Source of the DNA: a virus
DNA length: 28,169 bases
Reading direction: 5' to 3' (one strand)
Virus record (IMG/VR): IMGVR_UViG_3300005468_000053
Coordinates: 1 to 28,169 of that record
Position 1 is the first letter of the stretch. Every line of letters begins with the position of its first letter. The position numbers and the translations under genes are program-made. Below are positions 7,806 through 15,796 of the stretch, in pieces. Under the pieces are notes generated by a model. That model was not told the DNA's origin, did no database searches, and saw only the letters and a program-made list of their open reading frames with translations.

Positions 7806-7809
7806 CGGC

Positions 7810-8202
7810 CTACTCCTTCTCGGCCGGGGCTGCCTTGACTGCCTTGGCTGCCCTGGCCGCGCGAGCGGCCGCGAGGCGGTCGGGCTTGGCCTGCTCGGGC
7901 TCGATGCCCTTTGCCTTGAGGTGCGCAGCGACCTCCTCCGGCTCACAGGCGACGATACGCGCCGGCCGGTCGGTGCCGGGCAGCTTCTCGAGCATGGCGA
8001 TCCGCACCGCCGCGGTGTCGGTCACCTGCATCGGCACCGGGATCTGCTTGCTGTGGTCGGGGTGCCCATCACGCAGAACGGTTGGCGCGTGCACGTGCTC
8101 GATCTTGAGCTCGGCCGGCCCGCCATCCTCGCTCATCTCGAGGACCTCCTGGTAGAACGACGCGCGTGGGTGGGCCGCTTTGACCCAGATCTTGCCTGGC
8201 AT
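7810..8202 (-). CDS. Small protein downstream of the major capsid gene, unknown function (130 aa)
   Basis: ATG at 8202 follows CAGGAGGTTTCCGC, an excellent ribosome site. The longer open frame upstream is the antisense-like +1 reading of the capsid gene. The N-terminal half is beta-strand-like (MPGKIWVKAAHPRASFYQEV and LKIEHVHAPTVLRDG). The last 35 residues are an Ala/Lys/Arg helix (RLAAARAARAAKAVKAAPAE), probably extended. Proteins at this position may be minor capsid or neck factors. No family is recognised. Confidence 0.65.
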   Translation of the reverse strand: MPGKIWVKAAHPRASFYQEVLEMSEDGGPAELKIEHVHAPTVLRDGHPDHSKQIPVPMQVTDTAAVRIAMLEKLPGTDRPARIVACEPEEVAAHLKAKGIEPEQAKPDRLAAARAARAAKAVKAAPAEKE

Positions 8203-8270
8203 GCGGAAACCTCCTGAGTGGGATGGATGTGCGGGCTGCCTCGGACCCGGCAGTTGGGCAGAGCGGCTCT

Positions 8271-9524
8271 TTAGACGAAGGTCAGGGTCGAGCTCGCGAG
8301 GGCGAGGAACTTGTCGAATCCGATCACCTGGCTCACGACGATTTCGTTCAGCTGTGAGCGGATGTCTTTGTCGGTCTCTGTCAAAGCCGAGTTGTTCTCG
8401 ACCAGCTGCTCGATGCCGAACCGCTTGTCGAGGCCGACCAGTAGGCCACCCGGGGCCCAAGGGTGGTAGACGAGGTTGACGTTGACGCCGTAGATGTTTA
8501 CGGACATCGACAGCTTGCCGGTCTGTACGCGCTGGTCCGGCTGCTGGAGCAACGCCAGCAGGGTGAGTGGGTCGACGTTGGGGAACTGCAGGGTGAGCAC
8601 CTGGAGCAGCTCGTTGAGCCGCCCGATGACGGTGGTCATGTGCAGCGGATAGAGGGAGGCACGGAAGATGAGCCAGGCCTTGTAGGTCAGGCCCTTGGTG
8701 ATGGTCGACGTCTGGCTGGTCACCAGGTCGGTGACGGTGCCGGGGCCCGCCGGCGCTGCGGGGTCGAGCGACGAGGCGTTGAAGTTCGGCGCCGCGTTGC
8801 CGTTGCCGTCGCCGTTCTGCAGGATGTTGATGGCGTGGGTGGCCAGGTCGAGCTTGATCTGCATCGCGATGCGGGCGAGGAAGAGCGAGAACAGGTCGAC
8901 GCGCAGGCGGCGGTAGGTCTCGTATGTGCCCTTGAGGGCGACGCCGTACTTCTGCAGCTTGACGTTGTTCTCGAAGGTGGCGATGGTGATCGGTGGGATC
9001 TCTGCGCCCTCTTCGACCCTCTGCAGCTGGCGCTGTGACTGCCCGGGCGCCGTCTGGATGTTGTCGTTGAGGTAGATGGCCTTGTACGTGTCGGTGTCGA
9101 TCGGGGTCACCTGGGCCACGATGTCGCCGAGCACATCCTCGGGCAGGGGGATGATCCTCATCTGCCGGTTGATGAACTCCGGGTAGAGGATCCAGGACTG
9201 CGGCTGGTCGCTGGCGAAGAACCGGGTGCCGTCGGGCTTGATCGGGTTGTAGAACTCCTCGAGCCGCGAGGCGGGCTTCATCAGACGCAAGTCCGGCTTG
9301 GTCCTGATGTTGAAGTGGTGCAGCTGGCGCTCGAAAGCGTCGAGCTTTCCAAGCGACGAGTACTCGCCCGAGTCGGGGTATCGCTCGCTCGGATCGACTT
9401 CCTCGAGCTTGGCCGACAGGCGCTTGCGCTCGTTGCGGCACTCGCGCACGATCTGCCAGTCGGCTCCCTCGGCCTTGAGGATCTCCTGGAACGACGGCTT
9501 GAACTGCGTGATGGTGGGGGCCAC
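8271..9524 (-). CDS. Major capsid protein, HK97-type fold predicted (417 aa)
   Basis: This builds the icosahedral head. GTG at 9524 lies 11 bases after AAAGGAGGAAA. The N-terminal ~75 residues are charged and helical (QIVRECRNERKRLSAKLEEVD), like a delta/scaffold domain, and may be removed by the protease encoded upstream. The body has patterns typical of HK97-fold capsid proteins: WILYPEFINRQMRIIPLPEDV, YKAIYLNDN, then a P-domain-like segment with VEEGAEIPPITIATFENNVK and a helical spine (FSLFLARIAMQIKLDLATHAI). It closes with a beta-rich part. Length and position after protease and decoration genes agree. Confidence 0.85.
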   Translation of the reverse strand: MAPTITQFKPSFQEILKAEGADWQIVRECRNERKRLSAKLEEVDPSERYPDSGEYSSLGKLDAFERQLHHFNIRTKPDLRLMKPASRLEEFYNPIKPDGTRFFASDQPQSWILYPEFINRQMRIIPLPEDVLGDIVAQVTPIDTDTYKAIYLNDNIQTAPGQSQRQLQRVEEGAEIPPITIATFENNVKLQKYGVALKGTYETYRRLRVDLFSLFLARIAMQIKLDLATHAINILQNGDGNGNAAPNFNASSLDPAAPAGPGTVTDLVTSQTSTITKGLTYKAWLIFRASLYPLHMTTVIGRLNELLQVLTLQFPNVDPLTLLALLQQPDQRVQTGKLSMSVNIYGVNVNLVYHPWAPGGLLVGLDKRFGIEQLVENNSALTETDKDIRSQLNEIVVSQVIGFDKFLALASSTLTFV

Positions 9525-9572
9525 TCGGGTCGTTTCCTCCTTTCGGGTTGGTGTGGCTGGCCGGGTGGCCGC

Positions 9573-10001
9573 CTAGTTCTTCTTGACGAGGCAGACGGTG
9601 TTGCCGGTCGCCGGGTCGACCACAAAGCCGACGCATACGGCCTGCTTGTTGGCCGCCGTCTGTGTGACCTTGCCGGTGCCGTCGACGCCAACCGCGACGT
9701 TCGGGGCCGGGTTGGTCGCCACGAATGCGAAGGTCATGTAGCCGCGGTCCTGGACCGACATCATGCCGTCGGTCGAGACCTGCTTGACCTTGCCGTAGAG
9801 CTCGTTGCCGGAGGCGCCCAGGCCGACGAGCGGCGTGCCGGTGCCGACGTTGGTGAGCGTCACGGCGAGCTTCAACGAGGTTGAGGGGACGAAGCCGCCG
9901 GCGCCGAGGGTAGGCAGGTTGATGGTGCCGTCGCCGAGGATCGTCGCGAAGTGAGCGTCGAGCTCGTCCCAGGCCGTGGAGAGTCGGGGGTCGTTCGCCA
10001 T
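9573..10001 (-). CDS. Capsid decoration-like protein (142 aa)
   Basis: ATG at 10001 follows GAAGGAGGCTAACCGACAG. It lies between the protease/scaffold gene and the capsid gene, the place where lambda-type phages carry their head-stabilising protein. The sequence is small, Gly/Thr/Val-rich and beta-like: a helical start (LSTAWDELDAHFATILGDG), then strands such as LKLAVTLTNVGTGTPLVG and YMTFAFVATNPAPNVAVGVD. The last strands (AVCVGFVVDPATGNTVCLVKK) contain two Cys. Assigned as a decoration protein on position and composition only. Confidence 0.6.
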   Translation of the reverse strand: MANDPRLSTAWDELDAHFATILGDGTINLPTLGAGGFVPSTSLKLAVTLTNVGTGTPLVGLGASGNELYGKVKQVSTDGMMSVQDRGYMTFAFVATNPAPNVAVGVDGTGKVTQTAANKQAVCVGFVVDPATGNTVCLVKKN

Positions 10002-10046
10002 CTGTCGGTTAGCCTCCTTCTAGGGCGTGGTGGTGGGTGGGGCGGA

Positions 10047-11165
10047 CTACCAGGGGTTGGTCTTGAAGAGGTCCACGTTGACCGCGGCGGCCACCGCCGC
10101 GGGCAGCTTGGTCTTCGTCGGAGTGCCCGGCAGCAGGCCCGGTGTCGTCTGCCGGCCGACACGGTCCACGAGCGATGGCAACCAGTCCGGGCGCTCCTCC
10201 ACTGGGGCGTTCGCGAAGCGCTTCCAGGCGTCGCGCTCGAACTCCTTGGTCAGCTCCTCGATCTGTCCGAGCTCCATCGAGGGCAGCAACCGCTTGTAGA
10301 GCTCGGCGTTGAAATCGGTGCCTCGCGCGCGCACACCCCAAGCCAAGAGCTCCCCGGCGACGGCGCGGCGGTAGTCGCGTCCAGCTTTGGCCTGCGCGAC
10401 CAGGGCGCGGATCGCAGCGAACTCGGGGGCGCGTAGCGCCGCCTCGAGTTGCAGCGCGCGCCTGGCCCTGGCCTCATGGTCGGCCGAGCGACCTGGCACC
10501 AGGACGGGCTGGTCGTGGGCCGAGCCTCCGGGCCCCGGCCCGATGGCGCTCGACGTAATCGGGATGGCGTCTTCGGCCGACTGCTGCTCAACGTCCTGCT
10601 CGTCCTCCTGCGCGTCGGTCGCAAGAAGGTCCGAGATAATGCCGTTGATGGTGCCCAGAGCCGACTTGACCTTGGCATCGAGGTTGGCGCCCGCGTTGCC
10701 GATGGCGATTGAGCGCGATCGTCCGCCACCGATGCTGCCATTGGGCGGCATGGTGCCGTTGCCGGTTCCGTTTGGCGTTGCGCCGGGCCCGTAGTCGAGC
10801 GTCTTGAGGCCAGCGGCTTGTCCGGGCTCGAGGTCCTCCTGCGACGCCATGTTGTCCGGCAGCCCGTACTGCATGCCGCCCTCAGCGCCAATGCCGACCA
10901 AAGTCTTGAGCGCCTTGAGCGCCTCGGCGTGAGCATCGTGCGCGTCGGCCATCTGGTCGAGGATTCCCTGCATCTGCGATGCCATGTCCGGAGCCATCGC
11001 GGGGCCTGCGCGCTTGAGCATCGACGCCGCGACGCGGTTCACGAGGTCGGGGGTCACATCGTCCGGATTGACGCTGATCAGCGCATCGACAACGCGCTCG
11101 CGCTCGGCGACCGGCATCCTTACGCCGGCGAGGTTGGCGAAGGTCTCTGGGTCGAGTGGCGTCAT
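10047..11165 (-). CDS. Predicted separate scaffold protein from an internal start (372 aa)
   Basis: Inside the protease/scaffold gene and in the same frame, an ATG at 11165 (codon 526) is preceded by AAGGGAGGCAAC, a ribosome site as good as any in the window. The product would begin MTPLDPETFANLAGVRMP and include the helical part and the C-terminal segment. In lambda, the scaffold (Nu3) is made from an internal start within the protease gene C, so the same arrangement is likely here. Separate scaffold would be needed in far more copies than protease. Confidence 0.6.
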   Translation of the reverse strand: MTPLDPETFANLAGVRMPVAERERVVDALISVNPDDVTPDLVNRVAASMLKRAGPAMAPDMASQMQGILDQMADAHDAHAEALKALKTLVGIGAEGGMQYGLPDNMASQEDLEPGQAAGLKTLDYGPGATPNGTGNGTMPPNGSIGGGRSRSIAIGNAGANLDAKVKSALGTINGIISDLLATDAQEDEQDVEQQSAEDAIPITSSAIGPGPGGSAHDQPVLVPGRSADHEARARRALQLEAALRAPEFAAIRALVAQAKAGRDYRRAVAGELLAWGVRARGTDFNAELYKRLLPSMELGQIEELTKEFERDAWKRFANAPVEERPDWLPSLVDRVGRQTTPGLLPGTPTKTKLPAAVAAAVNVDLFKTNPW

Positions 11166-12740
11166 GTTGCCTCCCTTGTTGGATTTCACCCTGCCCTCGT
11201 CGTCGACCTCTATACCGAGCGTCTTGGCATGAGCCTTGACGTGGCTGAGTGCGCTCGACTTGGCGGCGTCGCTGACGTCTGACTGTGGGATCCGCGCGAG
11301 GGCGTTTCGCACGTGCGCCTCGTCCAACTTGCCCGCGTCATCGTGATGAGGGAAGTGGCGGAGCGACCGCGGCGTGGTCTTGCCTTCCTCGTCCTTCTTG
11401 CCTCCAGGCTCGATGTAGGCAAAAGCTGAGTCGGGTAGATCGTTCATCATCGCGGTCGACCAGGTCGCTCGTTCGAGTGCGCTCGCTTTCTCCCAGGTCT
11501 TGCCACTCACGAACAGGGAGAAACGCCCTCGCGCAGCAATCGCCACTCGACGCTCGACTTCCTCGCGGCCGAGAAATTCGACCGACTGGCGCGCGTGGGC
11601 TGGCAGCAGCTCGACCCACCTGTCGGCCGGCGTGTCAGCGTGGTCATGCTCGGGTCGCGAGTCCTCGTGGTCGTGCTCGAACTCGCTGTGCTTGTGTGGA
11701 TGCTCCATGCGCTTGCTCTCCTTCGCGCGGTTGATGGGAGTAACGGTTGTGGTGATGGTCACGGGAGTCGGCTCGCCGAGGGTGACCTTGCCGCCGTCAT
11801 CGATCGAATAGGTGGCCTGGTAGCTGCCAGCCTTCGATCCGCCGGTGACGGTCCAAGCAACATCCGTGTCAGTGGTGCGGTCAAGGTATGCCCACTCGTC
11901 ATCACCCGGGTACAACTTCTGCACGGCGTTCTGGATCGCCTTCTGTCGGTCCTCATAAGCCGTGGGAGTGCGATCGCCGCCGGGCTCGGGAGGACCACCA
12001 GCTGACGGAGCCACGCTGCGAATTCGAGTGCGATACAGACGCTCGAGTCGGGCGACCTGCTTGGCATCGAGTTGCCCCGCTGCTGCCATACGCTGCGCCT
12101 TGTCGATCATGGCGCGCGGGGTGGCGCCATCAAAACAAAGGGAATGCTCGAGAGCGTGACCGTCGACAATCAGCGCCTCTGCGCGCTTCCCGCCGTAGGT
12201 CAGCCCGGGCATATGGATGCACGAGCTCTCGCGCTCGTACATGTCGCCACCGCAGATGGTGCAGCGGTACTCCGCTTCATCGTCGAAGTGGACGCTGACG
12301 TCGCGAACCACGCCAGCCTCAATCGCGCGCACCAGGTCGTCCGTGGGGACGCCGTTGATGTTGATGCCGCGAAGGATGTAACTCTTAACCACCGCGGCAG
12401 TACGGGCGGGGTCGTTGGAGTCGCCCTCGCGCCCTCGCTGCTCGAGGGCCGCATCGAAGCTCGTGCCGAGGGGAAGCTCTTCCGTTCGGTGGGAATTCAT
12501 CAGAGACCGACCTTCCTTGAAGTCGTCGACGAAGTTGGGGAGGGTGGTCTCCGGATCCATGGTCGTGAAGTACGAATCGCGCAGTGAGTTGCTCGTTTCG
12601 GTCTGTACGACGAAGACATCGTTCTTCGTCAGAGGCTTCAGAGCGCGTGAGTTGATGATCTGGAGGTCATCGTCGCTCGGTTCCCCGAGAGGCTTGAGAG
12701 CTCTCTGCATCTGGTAGGCGATGTCGACGGCGTCAGACAT
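10047..12740 (-). CDS. Head maturation protease fused to scaffold (897 aa)
   Basis: Residues about 70-215 form a prohead-protease-like domain: His84 in MNSHR and Ser149 in VVRDVSVHF are the probable catalytic pair. It is followed by a metal-site-like insert (Cys160, Cys163, Cys174, His176; CTICGGDMYE...SCIHMPG) and ALEHSLCFDGATP, a combination I know from phage capsid maturation proteases. Residues about 345-375 are His/Asp/Glu-rich. Residues about 420-510 (DLPDSAFAYIEPGGKK, RSLRHFPHHD, VRNALARIPQSD) match a module commonly fused to such proteases. The remainder is a scaffold-like, helical and disordered region ending in LFKTNPW. ATG at 12740 follows AGGAGGCCAA. It processes and shapes the procapsid. 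Confidence 0.85.
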   Translation of the reverse strand: MSDAVDIAYQMQRALKPLGEPSDDDLQIINSRALKPLTKNDVFVVQTETSNSLRDSYFTTMDPETTLPNFVDDFKEGRSLMNSHRTEELPLGTSFDAALEQRGREGDSNDPARTAAVVKSYILRGININGVPTDDLVRAIEAGVVRDVSVHFDDEAEYRCTICGGDMYERESSCIHMPGLTYGGKRAEALIVDGHALEHSLCFDGATPRAMIDKAQRMAAAGQLDAKQVARLERLYRTRIRSVAPSAGGPPEPGGDRTPTAYEDRQKAIQNAVQKLYPGDDEWAYLDRTTDTDVAWTVTGGSKAGSYQATYSIDDGGKVTLGEPTPVTITTTVTPINRAKESKRMEHPHKHSEFEHDHEDSRPEHDHADTPADRWVELLPAHARQSVEFLGREEVERRVAIAARGRFSLFVSGKTWEKASALERATWSTAMMNDLPDSAFAYIEPGGKKDEEGKTTPRSLRHFPHHDDAGKLDEAHVRNALARIPQSDVSDAAKSSALSHVKAHAKTLGIEVDDEGRVKSNKGGNMTPLDPETFANLAGVRMPVAERERVVDALISVNPDDVTPDLVNRVAASMLKRAGPAMAPDMASQMQGILDQMADAHDAHAEALKALKTLVGIGAEGGMQYGLPDNMASQEDLEPGQAAGLKTLDYGPGATPNGTGNGTMPPNGSIGGGRSRSIAIGNAGANLDAKVKSALGTINGIISDLLATDAQEDEQDVEQQSAEDAIPITSSAIGPGPGGSAHDQPVLVPGRSADHEARARRALQLEAALRAPEFAAIRALVAQAKAGRDYRRAVAGELLAWGVRARGTDFNAELYKRLLPSMELGQIEELTKEFERDAWKRFANAPVEERPDWLPSLVDRVGRQTTPGLLPGTPTKTKLPAAVAAAVNVDLFKTNPW

Positions 12741-12748
12741 TTGGCCTC

Positions 12749-13609
12749 CTATCGGGGGTTCTGGGTGTAGGTCCCGAAAGCGCCAGGGATGGCGTTGGGG
12801 TCGGTGCCGGAGATGTACGACGGGTCGTTCGCCTTCGGCTTCGGATGGGCGATCATCGCCGCAGGCGGGGGTGCGAGGCCGGCTATGTAGCCGGTGACGA
12901 GGCCGAGGTAGTAAGCAGCGTCCTCGAACATCGCTGATTCCTCGTGACGCCAGTCGACATCGATGATCTCGCTGAAGGAGTAGGAACGAAATTCGCGCGG
13001 CACCTTGCGCTGCATCCGTTTACAGAGGTGAGCTGCGCACGCTGCCTGCGTCGCGGACTTGAGGTTGGCCAGGTCGCCCTGCTCGGTCACGTCCTCGGGG
13101 CCGACCGCGCCGATGGCGCCGATCGCCGGGCCCGCGAGCGAGAATGCAAGCAGGCTGTAGATCCCGCCGGGCGTCAGCCCCGCCTGCTGTAGGAACTCCT
13201 GAGTGGCTGCTGTGCCGACATATACGTCGTACGACTGGATGCCGGGCGAGGTCGGGATGGTGATGTCGAGGCGTTGACCGACGGTGATCACTTGCGATGC
13301 CTCGACGCCGGGAGGCGATGGTATGCCGGCTGCGCGCGCAACGAGAATGACGTAATAAGTCGCTGCGAGCAGCGAGGTTGGTGGCGAGACGGTGGTTGCA
13401 GCGAGCACCGGTGCAGCTGGCTGCGTGAGCTGCATGATGAGCGCCCAAGCGGGGAGTTGCTTCATTACGAACCGCTCGCCGGCGCCGAGCACCCACGGGT
13501 GCAGCAGCACGTCGTCGCCGAGCTCGCTGGGCTCGAACCCAAGCATTTCGCGGATGCCGCCGAGGTCGTCGGGGCTCGTGAGTATCTGCCCGAAATCGGC
13601 TGTCGGCAC
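12749..13609 (-). CDS. Predicted head-tail connector (gp6-like) with an inserted Fn3/Ig-like domain (286 aa)
   Basis: GTG at 13609 follows GGAGGTTACCTAACG. The N- and C-terminal parts (residues 1-65 and about 160-286) look like one helical adaptor domain interrupted by an insert. The C-terminal section (DLANLKSATQAACAAHLCKRMQRK, then AMFEDAAYYLGLVTGYIA) is helical as in head-tail connector proteins. Residues about 70-150 read TYYVILVARAAGIPSPPG, VITVGQRLDITIP and GIQSYDVYVGTA, the strand pattern of a fibronectin type III or similar beta sandwich. A connector before the protease gene is out of the usual order, so the role is uncertain. Confidence 0.5.
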   Translation of the reverse strand: MPTADFGQILTSPDDLGGIREMLGFEPSELGDDVLLHPWVLGAGERFVMKQLPAWALIMQLTQPAAPVLAATTVSPPTSLLAATYYVILVARAAGIPSPPGVEASQVITVGQRLDITIPTSPGIQSYDVYVGTAATQEFLQQAGLTPGGIYSLLAFSLAGPAIGAIGAVGPEDVTEQGDLANLKSATQAACAAHLCKRMQRKVPREFRSYSFSEIIDVDWRHEESAMFEDAAYYLGLVTGYIAGLAPPPAAMIAHPKPKANDPSYISGTDPNAIPGAFGTYTQNPR

Positions 13610-13611
13610 CG

Positions 13612-13920
13612 TTAGGTAACCTCCGAGGCCGCGACGACCTCGTAGTCATAGATCGCCGTCCTGATCGTCGGCGTGGCGTCCACCGTGATCTGCGCTGCCG
13701 CGCGGAACTGCCCGAGGGTGGCGGCCGCCGGCAGCGTGATGGCGACCTGGTTGCCGCTGATGGTCACGACCGGCGAGCCGGTGATGTTGCCCTTGGTCCG
13801 GATGTTTGTCACTGTCACCGTCACGGGACCGGTTGGGGTGACCGGCGTTACGCCATCGGCCTTGAAGACGTCGACCTCGAAGGTGGGCGTGTCGCCAATG
13901 GCGTAGCGGTCGAGCGCCAT
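13612..13920 (-). CDS. Small Ig-like beta-sandwich protein (102 aa)
   Basis: ATG at 13920 follows GAGAAGGAGAAGG. The sequence YAIGDTPTFEVDVFKADG then PVTVTVTNIRTKG, PVVTISGNQVAITLPA and IRTAIYDYEVVAASEV reads as seven or so short strands, like the small Ig-like modules found in phage decoration or baseplate adhesion proteins. It lies immediately upstream of the connector-like gene with one base between them. It is most likely a virion surface or joining component. No specific family is claimed. Confidence 0.6.
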   Translation of the reverse strand: MALDRYAIGDTPTFEVDVFKADGVTPVTPTGPVTVTVTNIRTKGNITGSPVVTISGNQVAITLPAAATLGQFRAAAQITVDATPTIRTAIYDYEVVAASEVT

Positions 13921-13921
13921 G

Positions 13922-14701
13922 TCAGGGCCTTCTCCTTCTCAGTTGGGTGGCGCGGTTGACCGCCTGGGCCACGCGCCGGGTGACGCTCGTCGCTTGGCGG
14001 GCGACCGTGACGAGGCGAACCCGGGCGACGGCCAGCAGCACGGGCGCGTGGGCGACGACCATGAGCAGGTACTCGAGCGCGGGCGGGAGTTGTGGCGCGA
14101 ACACGAGCCATGCAGCTCGCCGGCGCGCTGCGGCCGCCTGTGTGCGCCGCCGCTGCGGGAAGGGTGGTGGCGGAACGACTACGGCCGGGGGCGGCGTTGG
14201 CACGAACGCCTGCCTGAAGCGCCGCACGAGGGCACCGAGGCGCCGCCGTGCGGGCGCGGCGGGGACGGCCTCCGCCACGGGCACGGAGCCAGCCCGCCGG
14301 CGGACCAGCTGCGTGGCGATCCGCCGGGCCCTGGTGAACATGGGCATCATCGGCGGCGGGAACAAGGCCACCACGAATCCAGGGCGCACCCGGCGCACCG
14401 CTGCCGCGAACCGCCTGCGTACCGCGATCACCGGGGCGGCGGGCTGTTCCGGCAAGACAGCCGCCTGCCGGCGCGACCTGGCTGTCTGCACGCCCCTCGT
14501 GCGACTTCGTGCTGGGGTGGGGGCGATGGCTGGAGTGTCGGTCGGTGAGAACCCCGGCGCACGGCGTCGGGAGAGCCCCGCTGCCCGCCTGGTCCCGCGG
14601 GGTACCTCTGGTGCGGGCACGGCATCGAGCAGGGCTGCGCCAGCCACCCTGCGGGGGCGTGGGGCGCGGCGCAGGGCCCTCGCAGGCTGCGTCGCAGGCA
14701 T
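13922..14701 (-). CDS. Pro/Arg-rich repeat protein (about 259 aa)
   Basis: I do not recognise a named family. The open frame extends further upstream over the previous gene. The first usable start after that gene's stop is ATG at 14701, without a clear ribosome site. The protein is extremely basic and built of imperfect 25-30 residue units of the form Arg-cluster, Ala/Val stretch, Arg-cluster, Phe/Val, Pro-run, e.g. AVRRRFAAAVRRVRPGFVVA then LFPPP, and RRRLGALVRRFRQAFV then PTPPP. It may be an internal head protein contacting DNA. Because the segment is G+C-rich on both strands, low-complexity coding is less certain than for neighbours. Confidence 0.5.
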   Translation of the reverse strand: MPATQPARALRRAPRPRRVAGAALLDAVPAPEVPRGTRRAAGLSRRRAPGFSPTDTPAIAPTPARSRTRGVQTARSRRQAAVLPEQPAAPVIAVRRRFAAAVRRVRPGFVVALFPPPMMPMFTRARRIATQLVRRRAGSVPVAEAVPAAPARRRLGALVRRFRQAFVPTPPPAVVVPPPPFPQRRRTQAAAARRRAAWLVFAPQLPPALEYLLMVVAHAPVLLAVARVRLVTVARQATSVTRRVAQAVNRATQLRRRRP

Positions 14702-14747
14702 GGGCGTCGGGTCCGGGGCCAGCGGGCCCAGGAGAAGGGTCAGGCCG

Positions 14748-15506
14748 CTACCGCTCCCACCAGCCCACCTCGGGCGCGTAGGAACTCGCGGCCGACTGCG
14801 ACGGCAGCCAGATGTGGACGGCGGCCGAGCCGCCAGGGGCGACGATGACCGGAGGCAACTGGACCGTGCGCACCGCGACGGTCGAGGTGGTGTTCTCGTC
14901 GTTCGCCTCGACGCCGCCAAAGTTGGCGAGGAACGTGTCGTTGGCGATGCCGATGGCACCCTTGAGCAGCCGCGCGGCCACGACGGTGCGCGAGTCCTTC
15001 GACGAGGCCGCGAGCACGAGCGGGGTCGCGCCGCCCGACCACCACCGCATGATGGATGCCTGCCGGGCGACGTTGCCGTTCGGGTTGGAGATGTTGGCGG
15101 TGAGCTCGGTCCCGGTCGCTGCCGGGGCCCGGAAGGTGTTGTCGACCGTGACGGCGAGGAAGATCGCGGTGCCTGCGGTGCCGGCCGCCGTGACGATCAG
15201 GTTCAGCCAGTCGAGGTAGGCCGACTTGTTCTTGTCGTGGTTCTCGCCGTACAGGAAGGCCGAGGCGGTGTCGCTGAACACCGCCTGCGCGGCGGCGGTG
15301 GCGAGGCCGTTGACGCCCGCGCCGTTGTTCACGACGAAGTACGAGCCCTCGTCGGCAAGCGCATGGGTCTTGCGAACCATCGGCATGACGTAGAGCTCGC
15401 GGTAGCGACCGGAGCGCACGGCCTTGGTGTTCTCGAAGTCGTCCGTCGTGAAGCCGGGAATGATGCGGGCGACGAACGCCCTAATGTCTACTGCTGCGCC
15501 TGCCAT
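14748..15506 (-). CDS. Beta-rich predicted virion protein (252 aa)
   Basis: The sequence has the style of surface-exposed head proteins: FVVNNGAGVNGLATAAAQAVF, YLDWLNLIVTAAGTAGTAIF, LAVTVDNTFRAPAATGTELT and AAVHIWLPSQSA. The segment 'LDWLNLIVTAAGTAG...LAVTVDN' has counterparts in the two smaller proteins encoded upstream (LKCRRIKIGVRAGTG...VTIALYR, and LLRFIRFVYVNGAA). A shared fold or a common ancestor is possible. ATG at 15506 overlaps the end of the upstream gene by 19 bases and has GAGG nearby. A trimeric decoration or fibre-base role is my inference. Confidence 0.65.
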   Translation of the reverse strand: MAGAAVDIRAFVARIIPGFTTDDFENTKAVRSGRYRELYVMPMVRKTHALADEGSYFVVNNGAGVNGLATAAAQAVFSDTASAFLYGENHDKNKSAYLDWLNLIVTAAGTAGTAIFLAVTVDNTFRAPAATGTELTANISNPNGNVARQASIMRWWSGGATPLVLAASSKDSRTVVAARLLKGAIGIANDTFLANFGGVEANDENTTSTVAVRTVQLPPVIVAPGGSAAVHIWLPSQSAASSYAPEVGWWER

Positions 15507-15787
15507 CTGGCCTCATCCTCCATAGTGGGGACCGCCTCCCCACGTGATAGCGATTCCACCGCGAACGCGATCCGGTCGAGCTGCCTGAGCGTCTGTAACT
15601 GGAAGTCGCGCAGGTCGAGCTCGTCGGCACGGAGGATGCGGCCCTCCTTGTCGCCGATGCTGACCACCTGCATCTCGACCGTGGCGAGCGAGCCGTCGCC
15701 CTGCTCCACGGTGATCTCGAGGGTCCGGGCGAGGCCCGGCGCGCCGGTCGAGACCGGCGCTATGGGTACGTTGCGCTCGACGGCCAT
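15488..15787 (-). CDS. Small protein of unknown function, virion block (99 aa)
   Basis: I do not recognise a family. ATG at 15787 is nine bases after the stop of the upstream gene. Residues 20-55 are strand-like (RTLEITVEQGDGSLATVEMQ, VVSIGDKEGRIL). The rest is a helix (LDLRDFQLQTLRQLDRIAFAVE) suitable for oligomerisation, such as a coiled-coil. It lies between two beta-rich virion proteins, so it may join or chaperone them. Confidence 0.65.
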   Translation of the reverse strand: MAVERNVPIAPVSTGAPGLARTLEITVEQGDGSLATVEMQVVSIGDKEGRILRADELDLRDFQLQTLRQLDRIAFAVESLSRGEAVPTMEDEARWQAQQ

Positions 15788-15796
15788 CAGCCGCCG

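Noticed and set aside
8203-8270. A possible terminator after the major capsid gene
   Set aside because: Only a weak CTGCC/GGCAG stem without a T-run is present; the stretch is explained by the ribosome site of the next gene.
7810-9636. A 608-codon minus-strand frame across the capsid gene
   Set aside because: Only its last 130 codons (from ATG 8202 with a strong ribosome site) look like protein. The rest is an out-of-frame reading of the capsid gene.
14702-14959. Upstream extension of the Pro/Arg-rich gene to 14959
   Set aside because: It overlaps 200 bases of a convincing gene and reads as Ser/Arg noise; no usable start lies between that gene's stop and ATG 14701.
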